Below, one piece after another: positions 1 through 12,152 of a DNA stretch of 64,000 bases. The DNA comes from Arabidopsis thaliana. Taxonomy: Eukaryota > Streptophyta > Magnoliopsida > Brassicales > Brassicaceae. The notes under the pieces were generated by a model that was not told where the DNA came from, searched no databases, and saw only the letters and a list, made by a program, of their open reading frames with translations. Made by a program: the position numbers and the translations under genes. The stretch covers positions 16,839,443 through 16,903,442 of the forward strand of contig NC_003071.7 in NCBI RefSeq assembly GCF_000001735.4, given 5' to 3'. Position 1 is the first letter of the stretch. Each line of letters starts with the position of its first letter.

Positions 1-887
1 TCTCCTGATAGTTACTATATAAAAAAAAAAAATTATAGACCGATAATTAAGATTTTGTTTGATCTCACATTGTTCAGTATTAATTTTAATAAATGTCAGT
101 TTTGTTCTATATTGTTTTCTAAGTAACATCAAAAATCCATTGGACAAAGGTAAAGACAACGATGTCTCATCTTTACAAATTGATCAACTGTACGAAAACA
201 CCTCAAGGACACTTAGCTTAGAAGCCAAGTGAATTTATATTCCTCACCTCCATCAATCATCATCTCAAAGTTTCCAATAGCCTAAGAAACTAATAATTTT
301 TGTTCCTTTTTGACAGATATTAGAAGAGTATTCATAGTAAAAAGGACAAAGGAAGCCAATGATTTAATCATAACCATCTAGGTTGGATTTAATCAAATAC
401 AAAACGGACTAGATGTAGTCCACAGTGAACTCAGTGATTGTTTTTGTCTTAAAATCAAGGTAAATCACATGATTACTTAAAAACAAACAGAGATATACAT
501 TTTTGCTGAAAACACGAATGTGTATATAAATGGATTAAATCTTACGAAAAAGCATTAGTTAGTAGACAACCACTCTGTTGCGTCAACATTTACCTACTCA
601 TCACTCTTAAGTATACTTCCTTTGCTAATTCACAAAAATTTCATCACCTAATATAATCATAACCATATTATAAATAGTTTAATCATTGTACAATTCACAT
701 CTTTAGTATTTCTTGAAGCAATTCCAAAATAAAGTTCTTTTGGCTTCCTCCTCCCACATTCTTATTTGGTTGAGGAGAATGAGATCATCAAGAACACAAA
801 GTGTTCATTTCTTAATTTTATCTCCTCTTTTCCTAATAATATAAAATTTGAAATCACATTTGTAACACTAATTCTCAAATCCTAAAC
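1..887. other. Spacer and promoter region upstream of TBL33
   Basis: AT-rich sequence with no supportable gene. TATA-like stretches occur near 522-532 (tatataaatgg) and 667-677 (attataaatag). The stretch just before the ATG at 888 probably includes the 5' UTR of TBL33. Nothing else stands out. Confidence 0.5.
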
Positions 888-2697
888 ATGAAACCTTCAT
901 CACCAATTTCACTCACTAGTTCTTCAATTGCTAGAAAAGCTCGTTTTTCTCCTTACCTCTTCACACTCTTAGCCTTCATTCTTTTCGTCTCTGTCCTCTA
1001 TGGTGAAGATTTTATGTGCATCTTTGGACAGCTCGAGCCTAACTTCGTCCTCCCGCCTTCTCGAACACCCGGTAATATTTTGTTTATTCACTAAACTTGT
1101 GGTTTGAATACGCGTTGACAATGAGGAATTGAGTTTGTGTTTTGGTTTTCAATTTCTTGGATTCTTAAGAAAAGAATAAGAAATCGGAGAAGCTTGCGTT
1201 TGCTATTGGTAAAACAGAGGAAAGCTGTGACGTTTTCAGCGGGAAATGGGTGAGAGATGAAGTCTCCCGACCACTGTATGAGGAATGGGAGTGTCCGTAC
1301 ATTCAACCTCAGCTTACATGTCAAGAACACGGCCGTCCCGACAAAGACTACCAGTTTTGGCGGTGGCAGCCTAATCACTGCGATCTTCCCTCGTAAGCTC
1401 ACTCTAAACGCTCTGTTTTCTCTGTTTCATGGGTTACTCTGTTTTCTCTGTTTCATGTGTTGCTCTGTTTTCTCTGTTTCATAGGTTCAACGCGTCACTG
1501 ATGCTGGAGACATTAAGAGGGAAGAGGATGATGTATGTAGGAGACTCGTTAAACCGTGGAATGTTTGTATCAATGATTTGTCTTCTTCATCGTCTTATTC
1601 CTGAAGATCAGAAATCAATTAAAACCAATGGTTCCCTCACTGTCTTCACTGCCAAGGTAAACCTATCTACTTAAACTTATTCAAAATTCTCACCTTTTAT
1701 TAGAGCTTATTATATCTTTGTGCAGGAGTATAACGCGACGATAGAGTTCTATTGGGCACCGTTTCTTCTAGAATCGAATTCAGACGATGCAATTGTCCAT
1801 AGAATATCGGATAGGGTTGTGAGAAAAGGATCAATTAACAAACATGGTCGTCACTGGAAAGGAGTCGATATAATCATCTTCAACACTTATCTGTGGTGGA
1901 TGACTGGATTGAAGATGAACATCTTGTAATCATTTTGAAACTTAAAATCGTAACAATTCATATAACTATACTTATCAATCATATTAGAGAGGTTTCTGAT
2001 ATTGGGGGTATATATAGGCAAGGATCGTTTGATGATAAAGAGAAGAATATCGTAGAGGTTTCGACTGAAGATGCGTACCGGATGGGTATGAAGAGTATGT
2101 TGAGATGGGTGAAGAACAACATGGATCGTAAGAAAACTAGGGTCTTCTTCACTAGCATGTCTCCAACGCATGCCAAGTTAGTGACTTTGACCCTTTTTAT
2201 CGAGCAATTTAGCCCATAGTTAGATACATATTGACACCATAAACAGATTAAACTTTACTTACTATATTGGCAAACTGATTGTTACTTTCTTGGCAAGAAA
2301 CTTACTGGTTAAGGGTTTTGTTGATTTTGTTTTGTTCTTGTTCTATGACTGTTTCAGGGGGATAGATTGGGGAGGTGAACCGGGTCAGAATTGCTATAAT
2401 CAGACAACACTTATAGAAGATCCAAGCTACTGGGGATCAGATTGTAGGAAAAGCATAATGAAAGTGATTGGAGAAGTGTTTGGAAGATCGAAAACACCGA
2501 TAACGTTACTGAACATAACGCAAATGTCGAATTACAGGAAAGATGCACATACGTCGATATACAAGAAGCAGTGGAGTCCACTTACAGCGGAGCAGCTGGA
2601 GAATCCAACGAGCTATGCGGATTGTGTACATTGGTGCTTGCCTGGCCTTCAAGATACTTGGAATGAGCTTCTCTTTGCTAAACTTTTCTATACTTGA
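888..2697 (+). CDS. TBL33: Trichome birefringence-like 33, xylan O-acetyltransferase family
   Basis: Golgi type II membrane protein of the TBL family; TBL32/TBL33 are known for O-acetylation of xylan, especially on glucuronic-acid-bearing xyloses. I read six coding exons: 888-1071, 1170-1392, 1485-1656, 1726-1925, 2018-2176 and 2358-2697, giving 425 residues in frame with GT-AG introns. A hydrophobic anchor (about residues 20-40, [15 protein letters not shown]) follows a short cytoplasmic tail. The TBL domain begins near CDVFSGKWV. The GDS motif is in [12 protein letters not shown], and the partner DxxH motif is DCVHWCLPG near the C terminus; both are intact. Exon 2 uses the AG at 1168-1169, because the later AG at 1179-1180 puts the reading frame into a stop. 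The second intron is built of a 26-bp repeat. The gene converges on PYL6. The family assignment is firm; the number 33 rests on recall and neighbours. Confidence 0.93.
1411..1488 (+). repeat. Three-copy 26-bp tandem repeat spanning an intron end
   Basis: Near-identical 26-bp units start at 1411, 1437 and 1463; each begins ctctgttttctctgtttcat. They fill most of the second TBL33 intron. The third copy carries the AG acceptor (catag|gttc), while copies 1 and 2 have catgg and catgt there and so lack an AG. The repeat also supplies the pyrimidine tract before the acceptor. Confidence 0.9.
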
Positions 2698-5600
2698 GAT
2701 AAGAGAAAACATTTTTTTCCTTTGAAGACGACAGCGCTTTTTGAGTTTGGAAAGAGATCTTGTGGAGAAATTGTAAAATTTAGTCATTGAATTGATATTG
2801 TCTTTTTTGGTTGTGAGATAAAAAGGTTTGACAAATCGAGAATGATAAGTAGCCTCTAAACAGTCTAACTAATGTAATGTAGCAAAAAGAACAAAAAGTG
2901 GTCTCTACTGTAATCTTCTAATTTATAAGTGCTGATTCGCCAAACCTAACTGACAAAACTCGTGTTCCGGTGTTCCGATGGGCCTTTATTGGGCTTAATT
3001 GTTTTATGTTGTTTTCTATATTGGACACACATAAAAAGTATTAACACACAAGTTTAATTGTCTTAGACCGAACATGAATGGAAGTAAGAAAATTCAAATC
3101 ATAACAAAAAAAATCTAATCTTACATAAAATAAAGATAGACAATAAATCAATAATATCAAATTCAGGTTATAAACACACACTCACAAATATAAAATCAAA
3201 CAATTTCGTTAATATAATTTTGTTAAACTTGTGAAATTAAGATGATTTTTATAATATGAAGGTAATGAAAATATTATTTTGAAGCGAATGAACTGTGAAC
3301 TCATATATTCAGAATTTTATATTTTTGGTAGCAAACCATGTATATAAACCTAATAAACAAATAGTAAATCGACGTTTTCATTAATTTTAAAATCGTATTT
3401 GATAATTTTCAATTACTATATAGAAGATTTTTATCCGCGTTGATGTTTTCAACATTACACACCACTCACACCGAAATGCTTCCAAACCTAAAATCGTAGA
3501 AGTTAAAATCATGGACGAAAATATCTATCCCCAATAAACTTTAAGGAAGGAGGCGGTGTTCTTCACGTTACATTGAATTTGGTTTGCCTTTTTCAGACAC
3601 ACTCATATGTATATATTGGATAAATCATCTATTTACATTTTATAGCAAACTTTATATCTTATTCTAATTAGTTAAAGTGTTAGATAGCCCAGCTAAAGAC
3701 TATATGAAAATACGAACTATCTCCGTTGCTTTTTAAAAGTAATGCATATTATATCACAGCTATGTACGTTATCACAATCTTTTATGCATGTTTATTTGGA
3801 TTTGAATTATTAAGAAACTAGTTAAATAGTAGTAGTTTATATGCAACATGCCACATTGGAATATACAAACCCCATAAATCGTATCTCTCTGGATTGGTCA
3901 GAATTTTCATTTTTTTGACACGGGAATACATATGTTTTCATATGTAAATAAAAGGGAAAAAAATTTCTTATGGGTTTATAAAATTAAAAAAAATGTGAAA
4001 TAAAATATAAGTAATATAATAATAGTGATCAGAAATAGGAAGACAGAAAAGAAAATAAGAAAGGTGGGTGGGTTTAAATGTCATTATACAAACGACCAAA
4101 AGAGGGAAAACATTAATAGCCTCCTTGCCAACTTGCATATCAACTTGCAATTCCTTCCTTCCACGACAATGTTTACATATATATTTCGTACTCATTATGA
4201 TAATAAATTAATAATCATTTATGTAATCAATTTGATTTTTCTTTAACCTTTTTTTTATTTATGGAATATTTTTTAAAGGTGTCAAAGAATAGTAGCGACT
4301 TTTTTTTTTTTCCTTTGCAACTTGCATGCTTTGTTTTTTTTCTATAACAAGTTGGATTTTATTACACCCCAACTTGCATTTTACGTACGATCATATACAT
4401 GAATGTCTATATATGTATTCAATTTTGAATTTGGTTCACAAGTCTCGAAATCTTACTACTTAATTATAAAGTAACTAAACACATTTTGCTTTTGCAAACT
4501 TTGAATGTCTTTTCATCTTGTTCATTGGATTCTTTATATTTATATAACTAGATAAAGTTATTTGATTTTTCAAATGTACATTTTTATTCATGAACTAATA
4601 TATAGGACAAGGAAATCCGAAAAAGTAATAATTTTGACATTTGAATTATTGAAACGGTTCACGCATCCCAAAACTATAAAAGGAACTAAGAAATTTTATC
4701 ATTTTGGTATGTAAATAATTTTGATTTATTTTTTTGGTGAGTAAAAACAAAACATTTACGTATTTATGTAAAGTTTGTTGATGAAATGACAAATAATTTG
4801 AAAATTTTACGTTTCCAAATTAGGGAATTAAAGATATAATGCTGTATTACCTGACACCATTTATTTTGGCCTAGCATTATATATGCCATAAAGAAAATTC
4901 TTAAGATTATATCACATAACTCAATACATGCATTACGCCTTGGTTCAAGTTTAATTATCACTAATTGATATTATTCCATCTTTGCTTTTAGGATTGAACG
5001 CTTTGATTATATAGCTGGTGAGCAAATTCATTTAAAACACCAAGTAGTATTCTACTGTTTATACATTTCAATAAAATTCAAATGATGTATAGTTTTACTT
5101 TGTTCTTCTCTTAACATAAAGGAAAACGAATCATCTCAATCAGCACATGTATGGGTTTTCTGATTGCCCACAATTGTTCAGATCTCTTCATATATAGTAG
5201 ATATGCCAATGATTATATTAATCAAATTGTTTGTGTAATACATTATTATGTAGGTTATCAAAATTAATGAAATTAGACATAATAATATCGGAAATATCGT
5301 AACAATATACCCCATGCATTATAGCTGAATCACTATATAGTCTATATTGTTTCATGATTAACTAAATTAAAAGACAAATAATAAATATGTAAAATACGGC
5401 GCAAGAAGAAGATTATGAAAATAACTAAACAATCAATGTTTATATAATAAAGCTACGAGAGCTGTACAAGAAGAAATGGTTTTAAGGGTAAAACCAAAGT
5501 ATCGTTGAGACATACATTTAACAGACCCTAAAAACCCTAACTTCGAAAAACCAAAACCATCTTGTTTGATATAATTCTTGTTTTTTGTTTTAGTTTCGAA

Positions 5601-5734
5601 AAATCCCCGACGATAGTTAAATACTTAAATCTTAAAATCCAAAACCACCTCGAGAATCCCAAAAATAAAAGATAAATTTTGAAAGAGAGAAATATAGAAA
5701 ATAAAATAAAAATAAAAAGATTGAAAAAATGTAA
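2698..5734. other. AT-rich intergenic spacer between convergent TBL33 and PYL6
   Basis: About 3 kb with only short, codon-poor open frames. The TBL33 3' UTR lies at its left end and the PYL6 3' UTR at its right end. A site-II-like pair (gatgggcctttattgggctt) lies near 2978-2997. No protein domain, RNA gene or clear transposon end was recognised. Confidence 0.5.
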
Positions 5735-6382
5735 TTACGAGAATTTAGAAGTGTTCTCGGCGAGTTTAGCCAGCGATTGCAAGTTGCACCGTACTATAGT
5801 ATCAGCAAAGCTACAAGTCTCTTCCTTATCGTTACCCGCCGGTACGTCAACGACGTATGACTCAACGACACGTGTCCTCTTCTTGCCGTCGGAGTCCTCC
5901 TCCGACTCATGCACCGTCGTCACCGACTTGTAGTTCATGAGTCTGTGGTCCCCACCAACGACGCTGAAACTGATGACGTGGCGATCATCGTCCATGATCT
6001 CAAGCCGCTCTAAGCTAAACGCCGCGGGGAGACCAGAGACGACTCTGACCTCTCTCACCGACCCAACCTCTCGACCGTCTCCGATAACCACGTGGCAGCT
6101 TTTCACGAAGTGTTTGTACGCTTGAGGGTGTTCGAAGCGGCTTAGGATCGACCAGACTGTGGAAACCGGAGCCTCCACGTCTTGTACCACGACGGAGAAG
6201 CACTGAGAAGGACCAACCACGTGCGTGTGGGAAAGCTCCACGTGCTCCGGCACATCAGCCATCCCGCGCGTGAGGCTCACTTTTTGAACCTGTTTCTGAT
6301 GGTGGTGGGGATAGTTTCTTACGGTGGCGTTGGCTGCTTCTGCGGCGGTGGAGGATCTCTGAAACTGTATCGACGTTGGCAT
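5735..6382 (-). CDS. PYL6: Abscisic acid receptor PYL6 (PYR/PYL/RCAR family)
   Basis: Intronless gene for a 215-residue START/Bet v 1-fold ABA receptor. On binding ABA the protein docks on and inhibits clade A PP2C phosphatases, releasing SnRK2 kinases. The gate loop SGLPA (in [10 protein letters not shown]) and the latch HRL (in GGDHRLMNY) are both present. The SxxL stretch [20 protein letters not shown] and the C-terminal helix ([20 protein letters not shown]) are typical. An N-terminal extension of about 45 residues with a His-rich stretch precedes the domain, as expected for the PYL4-6 subgroup. The coding sequence is noticeably more GC-rich than its surroundings. A TATA-like element (TATATATAAA on the minus strand) lies near 6517-6530, about 140 bp upstream. 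Family certain; member 6 assigned from sequence recall. Confidence 0.96.
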   Translation of the reverse strand: MPTSIQFQRSSTAAEAANATVRNYPHHHQKQVQKVSLTRGMADVPEHVELSHTHVVGPSQCFSVVVQDVEAPVSTVWSILSRFEHPQAYKHFVKSCHVVIGDGREVGSVREVRVVSGLPAAFSLERLEIMDDDRHVISFSVVGGDHRLMNYKSVTTVHESEEDSDGKKRTRVVESYVVDVPAGNDKEETCSFADTIVRCNLQSLAKLAENTSKFS

Positions 6383-9222
6383 TATTAAAGCAAATCTTTT
6401 CTCTATATCTCTTTTAATATTCTTGGCTCTCTCTAAGAAAACAAATGGTTTTCTTCGTGAGGTTGTATTAATGAGAGATATTTACATGTAATATACAGAA
6501 CTATATAAGGACAGAGTGTTTATATATAAAAATGCAAGTATGTGGATTAGGAAAGAGAGTTAGTTTGTGTGGGTTCTTCGGTTGTCCACTTGGGATTTGT
6601 TTGGAGTTTGTGTACTGCTTCAGTTAAGAAACGTCTCTCTCTTTCTTTATATCAAGGACCGGCCCGGTTTCCCATGAAATTCTACGGACTGGTTCTCGAT
6701 ATTTAATATAACCGGTTATTAAATTTTAATTTTGTTTTTCCTTGCTTTGTTACTGAGGCTGTCTATTTGTCAATGGTGCTATATATTTCACCAGTTTATT
6801 ACAATGAATGAGCATGTTGTCGTAACCACACAAGCATTACTATAATTAGAATGGACGTTTTTATGTTTTAACCAAAAACACTCTTGAATGAAAGTTGAGA
6901 AAATGAAATCAATATCATTTAAGATACCGAGAAAAAAATTCTGAACTCATCTCTATCTCACCGATTATATCAATATTCAGAATATAAAAACATTGAACAT
7001 TATCTTTGAGGTTTTGCATAGATATTTCAATCTTCTACTGTCTCGAGGCTATATATATAGCTAACTCTAAAACGTTATTAAAGATTATAAGAACATGATC
7101 ACTATGTGTCGAGTTGGTTAAGCTATATATATTGGTTAAGAGCTATACTTAATTTATGCATAGGTTTGAAAAAATTCTTGAAACAAATTGGTTGGGAGGA
7201 CCGACCTTTGTCTTTGTGATTGCCGATCTATTTTCAGTTGGTACTATTCTTGGATGCGTTTTTGGTGGATTTTTAATTTTGTTGGAACCTTCTGACTAAG
7301 GTAAAAATTTCAAAAATAACTCCATAGGACTTTCAATGTTCCAAGTTGGTGAAGATATCATGTCATGGGTCCATCATAATAATCTTTCCTCATCTTGTAA
7401 TCAACTTGAGCCTTTCGACGATACTAAAAAAAGTATTAATCAAATTCCTTTTCAACAAAGAAAAGAACAGAATATTAATAAGACGAATTAGAAGAAAATC
7501 AAACTAAGCAGTTTGCTAAAAGTAACCAACGTAAAGTCAGGGAAATTTACGAATTGGACAATATTTCTTGGGTGTGTTTTCTTCCACAAACGTATATTCA
7601 AATCATATGAATATATTGGACTCTTGGATTTGAGTGGTGGGCATAATAACAAAACACAATTGGGAAAAATAATAAAGGGTTATCTAATGCATTAGTTTTT
7701 CCAACAACTATACATATTCCCAAGTAGCCCTAGTTGTTAAGATTAATACGAATAAGCGAGCAATTTGCAGTACTAATTATATCTGACATTTTATAGAATA
7801 AGAAGGACAAAAAGTTACAATTTGCTATTTTTTGCACCATCCTCGATATAAAGATTGCTCATCTTATAAGCTTTCGGGTTAGGTGACATAATCACTCACC
7901 AATATATTACTGAACACAAATAGATTACAAGTTGATGTGGAAAATGTATTAATATTACGGTGATACATTTTTGGGTTCAAAGAGTCAATCTCAAATCAAT
8001 GCATCAGACGTATTTTGTTACAACAACATAATTTGTGCCAACTTTTTTTTTTGTCAAAACATGTATTATATATCCAAGATTTAAATTCCAATGGTGAGAT
8101 AGTGACAAACATTAGTATAAACAACTCGACTCCATGTCATTATTATTTTTGTGCAAAAGCCGGTTGTTTGTTTGTTTGTGAATATTTCTCGAGAAATAAA
8201 TCTCCAATATGCATAAAATATTATTCCACCTAAAATTATTAAATCCCCAACTATGATTATAAACAAAATGCACTTAAAATTTCAAAAATAAGTATCGAAA
8301 AAATCAAAGATAAGCTTAAATTTCGATAGATATTTGAATGAATCAGATTACAACGTGATATTAAGAGAAGATTATCGATCAAAAAGTAATTAAAAGGAGA
8401 AATTGTCCAAAATAGTTGCATCTCATTCTTGCGGAGAAGAGGACACATTGTCAAAGGGAACTTGTGGAGGTGCAATACCCACCAATTCATTGGATTTAAT
8501 TAATTAACAGTTTGCCAACTTGATTTCTTCATTTTTCTAAAGGCTTAGAAGATCTTCAAGATTCGAGCAAGAAAAACGATTTTGGAGACCAGAATGGAAT
8601 AGTTAAAGCCTTTTAAATAATATACAACTATGTCCCATTTGCACTTTCAAATACCCAATTTGCCTTTTGTAGAAAATACAGATAGATAACTCTCTAATGA
8701 TAACTTTATTATTCATACCTCATTGCTTATGTAATCTCAGACAACCTGAGGAAAGTCTGCAGACCAAAAAACTCCACTACTGGATATTTCCATTAAACTA
8801 AGCCAAGTTTCTTGAATAATCAAAACTTGCCAAGTCAATAAAACCACTACGCAACATCGCATTATTCCATCTCCATTCTTAAGGATGAAAATTAGATGTG
8901 AGAGTATCCAAAGTTCAAAGATCAAAACTTTATAGCTTATATGCATCCGAAGTTCAAAACTTTGATATGTACCGAATGTTATAAACTTTTTCTAAACCCA
9001 ACGTTTGAACTTCTTCATATGTCATATGTATTCACAAGAAAAAGAAAGAAGGAATCATATTTGAACTTGTCCTACATTACCTAACTACATGTACTACGTC
9101 TCACAACCATTAATATCAGAAAGTATCAGTAGCTTCAAAGAAGGGCAGCTTCTAGCTAGTAACAGCTACACCGTCTCGGAGCAGAATCACAAACTTAGGC
9201 CAGTCAAACGAAATTTGAAATC
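6383..9222. other. Intergenic spacer upstream of PYL6 and downstream of DREB2C
   Basis: About 2.8 kb of AT-rich sequence. The left end holds the PYL6 promoter and 5' UTR, the right end the DREB2C 3' UTR. The open frames near 7513, 8015 and 8257 are short, low-complexity and resemble no family I know. No RNA gene or transposon end was recognised. Confidence 0.45.
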
Positions 9223-10915
9223 TTATGTAGATCCATGAACATCTTTGTCTCCTCCAAAATCCAAGTCCTGTATGTCAAGATCATTGAACCTGCGATGGTC
9301 TAAATCAATACCATAGTTCTCCATATCACTGGGCTGCACATAAGGACATCCATAATCAACTCCTGGTTGAGCAATCTCCATAGGGTTGAGGCTCCCGAGC
9401 AAGTTAGAATTTGGAAACTGCGTTTGGTAACTGAAATTTGGGTGTCTATCCACTTGATACTGCATTGTCTCTTGACCAGACACATTGTTGTCGTTTAATA
9501 TACCCAATAGCTCATTAATATCAAACGTTTCATCCACACCAAACTCCAATGGTTCTTGTTCATTGCCATTTCCCATCAACCAAGCATCCAAAGTCTCCCT
9601 TTTCGAGTCCTGTCCAATTCCAAAACCAACAGCCAAGTTATGTTCTTCCCTCACTTCCTCTTTTCCTTTCAGCTCCTCTTTAATACACTGAGAACTATCT
9701 AAGAGAACATATTCATCGCTACAATCCTCTAGTTTCACCTGACCAAAACCTGAACTTGCATTTGTATCCTCACGTGCACAAACTTCAGATTCATCAGAAA
9801 ATGCAGTAACCGAGCCTGACACAGTGGCAGTGGCAGCAGTCGAAGAAGAGCGATTTGTGATCTCGGGAAGATTGAGTCTGGCAGACTGACCATATATAGC
9901 TTTGGCCGCCTCGTCATAAGCCAATGCAGCTTCATATGAACTGGAGAAAGTACCGAGCCACAACCTAGCACCTCCGTCTGGCTCACGGATCTCAGCAACC
10001 CATTTACCCCATCTCCTCTGTCTAACTCCTCTATAGTCACAAATCCCGTTTTCAGGTCCACCTTTACCTTTCATACAACCCTTCCTCGAACCTTTTGGAG
10101 GAGGCTTTCGGATTGATTTTGGACCACCACCATCGATACAAGATTCTGCCTCAATCTGCTCATTGTACTCTCTCCATTGCCTTAGAATCTCAGCTACATC
10201 TCGTGTTCCACGAGACTTCCTTTTCCTGGTAGAATCAAAGGGGATAGAAGCAAGATTAGCAACATGCTCGAGAACTCCAATTTTCTCTCTTCACAAAATT
10301 TCAAGCAACAGGTTCAACTATACTTCGGATCAAAGCACCTTTCAAAGAAACAATTTTTAACCACCTGAACGTAATTACACCGAAGTAGCTACAAGAAGAA
10401 GTTTTCATAATCTGCAGCATCACAGCGAGCAAGAAAGAAACTCCATCACGAACAGATTAAGAAACTAGAACAGAGCAAACTCAGAAACAGAGAATCACCT
10501 AAAGATTCAACATAGAATCCATAATCTAACTTCTGTATCAGGAAAGGTACCACCTTTAACGATTATTTTAGCTAAAAATCCTCTAATTTCCAAGTCTCTT
10601 AACCACACACGAACTAGAATCCACAAATCGCACAGAACTCAATCCAAAAGAGACAAATTGTGCCCCAAATTAACAAATTTCAGTCAACAAAAAACCCCAA
10701 AAACCCTAAAATTGAAAAACCTTTCAGCTTCCACCTATTACACAAACAAAGGAACTTGGAGGATATACACACAAAACAACAAAAATCGATAAAAAGAAAA
10801 TCTTAAACCCTAACAATGAACAATCACATTTAGCAAACATACAGAAGAGAGGAAAAAAAACGGAGAAAAATCGAAAAATGTAACAAACAAACCTGTCAAC
10901 AATCTCCGACGGCAT
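9223..10915 (-). CDS. DREB2C: Dehydration-responsive element-binding protein 2C (AP2/ERF)
   Basis: Nuclear transcription factor of the DREB A-2 group that binds DRE/CRT (A/GCCGAC); known to respond to heat and drought and to act on HSFA3. Two coding exons: 10893-10915 (only 23 nt, encoding MPSEIVD plus part of R) and 9223-10225, separated by a 667-bp intron. Together they give 341 residues. The start is chosen because the short exon splices in frame to the basic KRKSRGTRD sequence. That Lys/Arg-rich N terminus is a likely nuclear signal. The AP2 domain ([19 protein letters not shown]...) has the DREB-type V14/E19 pattern. The C-terminal half is acidic and Asp/Glu/Gln-rich, fitting an activation domain. 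A TATA box sits near 11068-11078 and an ABRE-like GACGTGGC at 11115-11122. DREB2H is a tandem partial copy. Confidence 0.95.
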
Positions 10916-12152
10916 GTAAGAAAGCACTCGAACAAAGTAGCAGCTGAAGAAGAAGAACACAAAGGATTCAATGTAATAATAGTAGTAGTAGTAGTAGCAA
11001 AGACGATAGCTTTTGTTTTCTCGTTAGCAGAGAAGAGAAAGGTTTGGGATTGTGAAAGGAGAAGCCTTTATATATAGACAAGTCTTAATTAGATATTTCA
11101 GATATTTAGGTGATGACGTGGCGTTCGAACTTACCAGATTCTGATTTGCGGCTGGATCCAGAGTCCTTTCCTTTTTGCTTTGGGCCTAAGTTATTTCTGA
11201 TTATGCTTTTTGACTATTTTACCCTCAAAGCTTCTTTGTAATTTCCGCTTATGATCCCTTTTACTATAGCTGAATACGTCATTTACTCATTTTCGTTGAC
11301 TAGTCAAAAATCAAGTCTTCTTCCACACGAAGCTATGGGCTAAGTATGGATTATTGTTTTATATTTTTTGTAAACTTTATTATTGATATGAATAAATTTA
11401 GAGAAAAATATTAATGTTTTATATGTGTTTTGGTTTCGTGGATTACCCTTAAGAGCCTATTATGCTTCTTTTCGCGAGTATATAACACATTGTGTTAGAC
11501 AAGTTCAAATTGTGAATGAGACTATGAGTGAATTTGTCGTTAAATAAAGGAGACCAGCCTTCGTGGAGAATTTCTATTTTTCCTACGAAGTGACAATCCA
11601 TTTTCTCTTTGTCTAGTCAAGGATCCATCATTCATTGTAATATGAACGTTAAGAAACTGTCACATACATATGGAATCAAATCCATATTTGGATTTAAGCC
11701 GACTAGTAACGCCCCAACTTAACCAATGCAGTTATTGGACTTAACATTTTGGAAATGCGAGAAGTTAGAGATCTCAACAAATAAAGGCGATCATTACAAA
11801 ACTTAAACCTAGAAAGAGGATAATTTTGGAGTGATGGTGACGTAGAGGATGATCGCCAGTTTCTTATCATTTCAAATGCTTGATAGAATACATCTCCTCA
11901 TAGATTGAGAGATAGAGAATATAATATTTTGTAGTGGTGGTGATGAGGAGGAGGAGGATTGAGTGTTATGAGAGTTTCAGACCACTCTTGGTGACAATCT
12001 AAAGATCTTCCTTTGTTTACTTTCTTGCATTTCAATAAAGCTCCATATGAGCTATCTCATTTTCAATCTACAACTTAAGACCTCACAATAGTCAACTACG
12101 ATTAACAATACACTAGAACTATCTAGGAGAACATATTCATCAATACAATCCT
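10916..12152. other. Intergenic region between DREB2C and DREB2H
   Basis: Contains the DREB2C 5' UTR and promoter (10916 to about 11300), then sequence whose part at 11640-11790 resembles 13440-13585 upstream of DREB2H. That shows the tandem duplication included flanking DNA. The stretch 11800-12110 includes the right side of the duplication junction and the DREB2H 3' region; no gene is seen there. Confidence 0.6.
11066..11122 (-). promoter_or_regulatory. DREB2C core promoter: TATA box and ABRE-like motif
   Basis: Reading toward the gene, GCCACGTC (complement of gacgtggc, 11115-11122) is followed by TATATATAAAGG (about 11065-11077), roughly 150 bp upstream of the start codon. The same ABRE-like motif survives in the DREB2H copy at 13420-13427, but the TATA element does not. 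Confidence 0.6.

Noticed and set aside
5937-6388. Plus-strand open frames opposite PYL6
   Set aside because: Antisense shadows of a GC-rich coding region.
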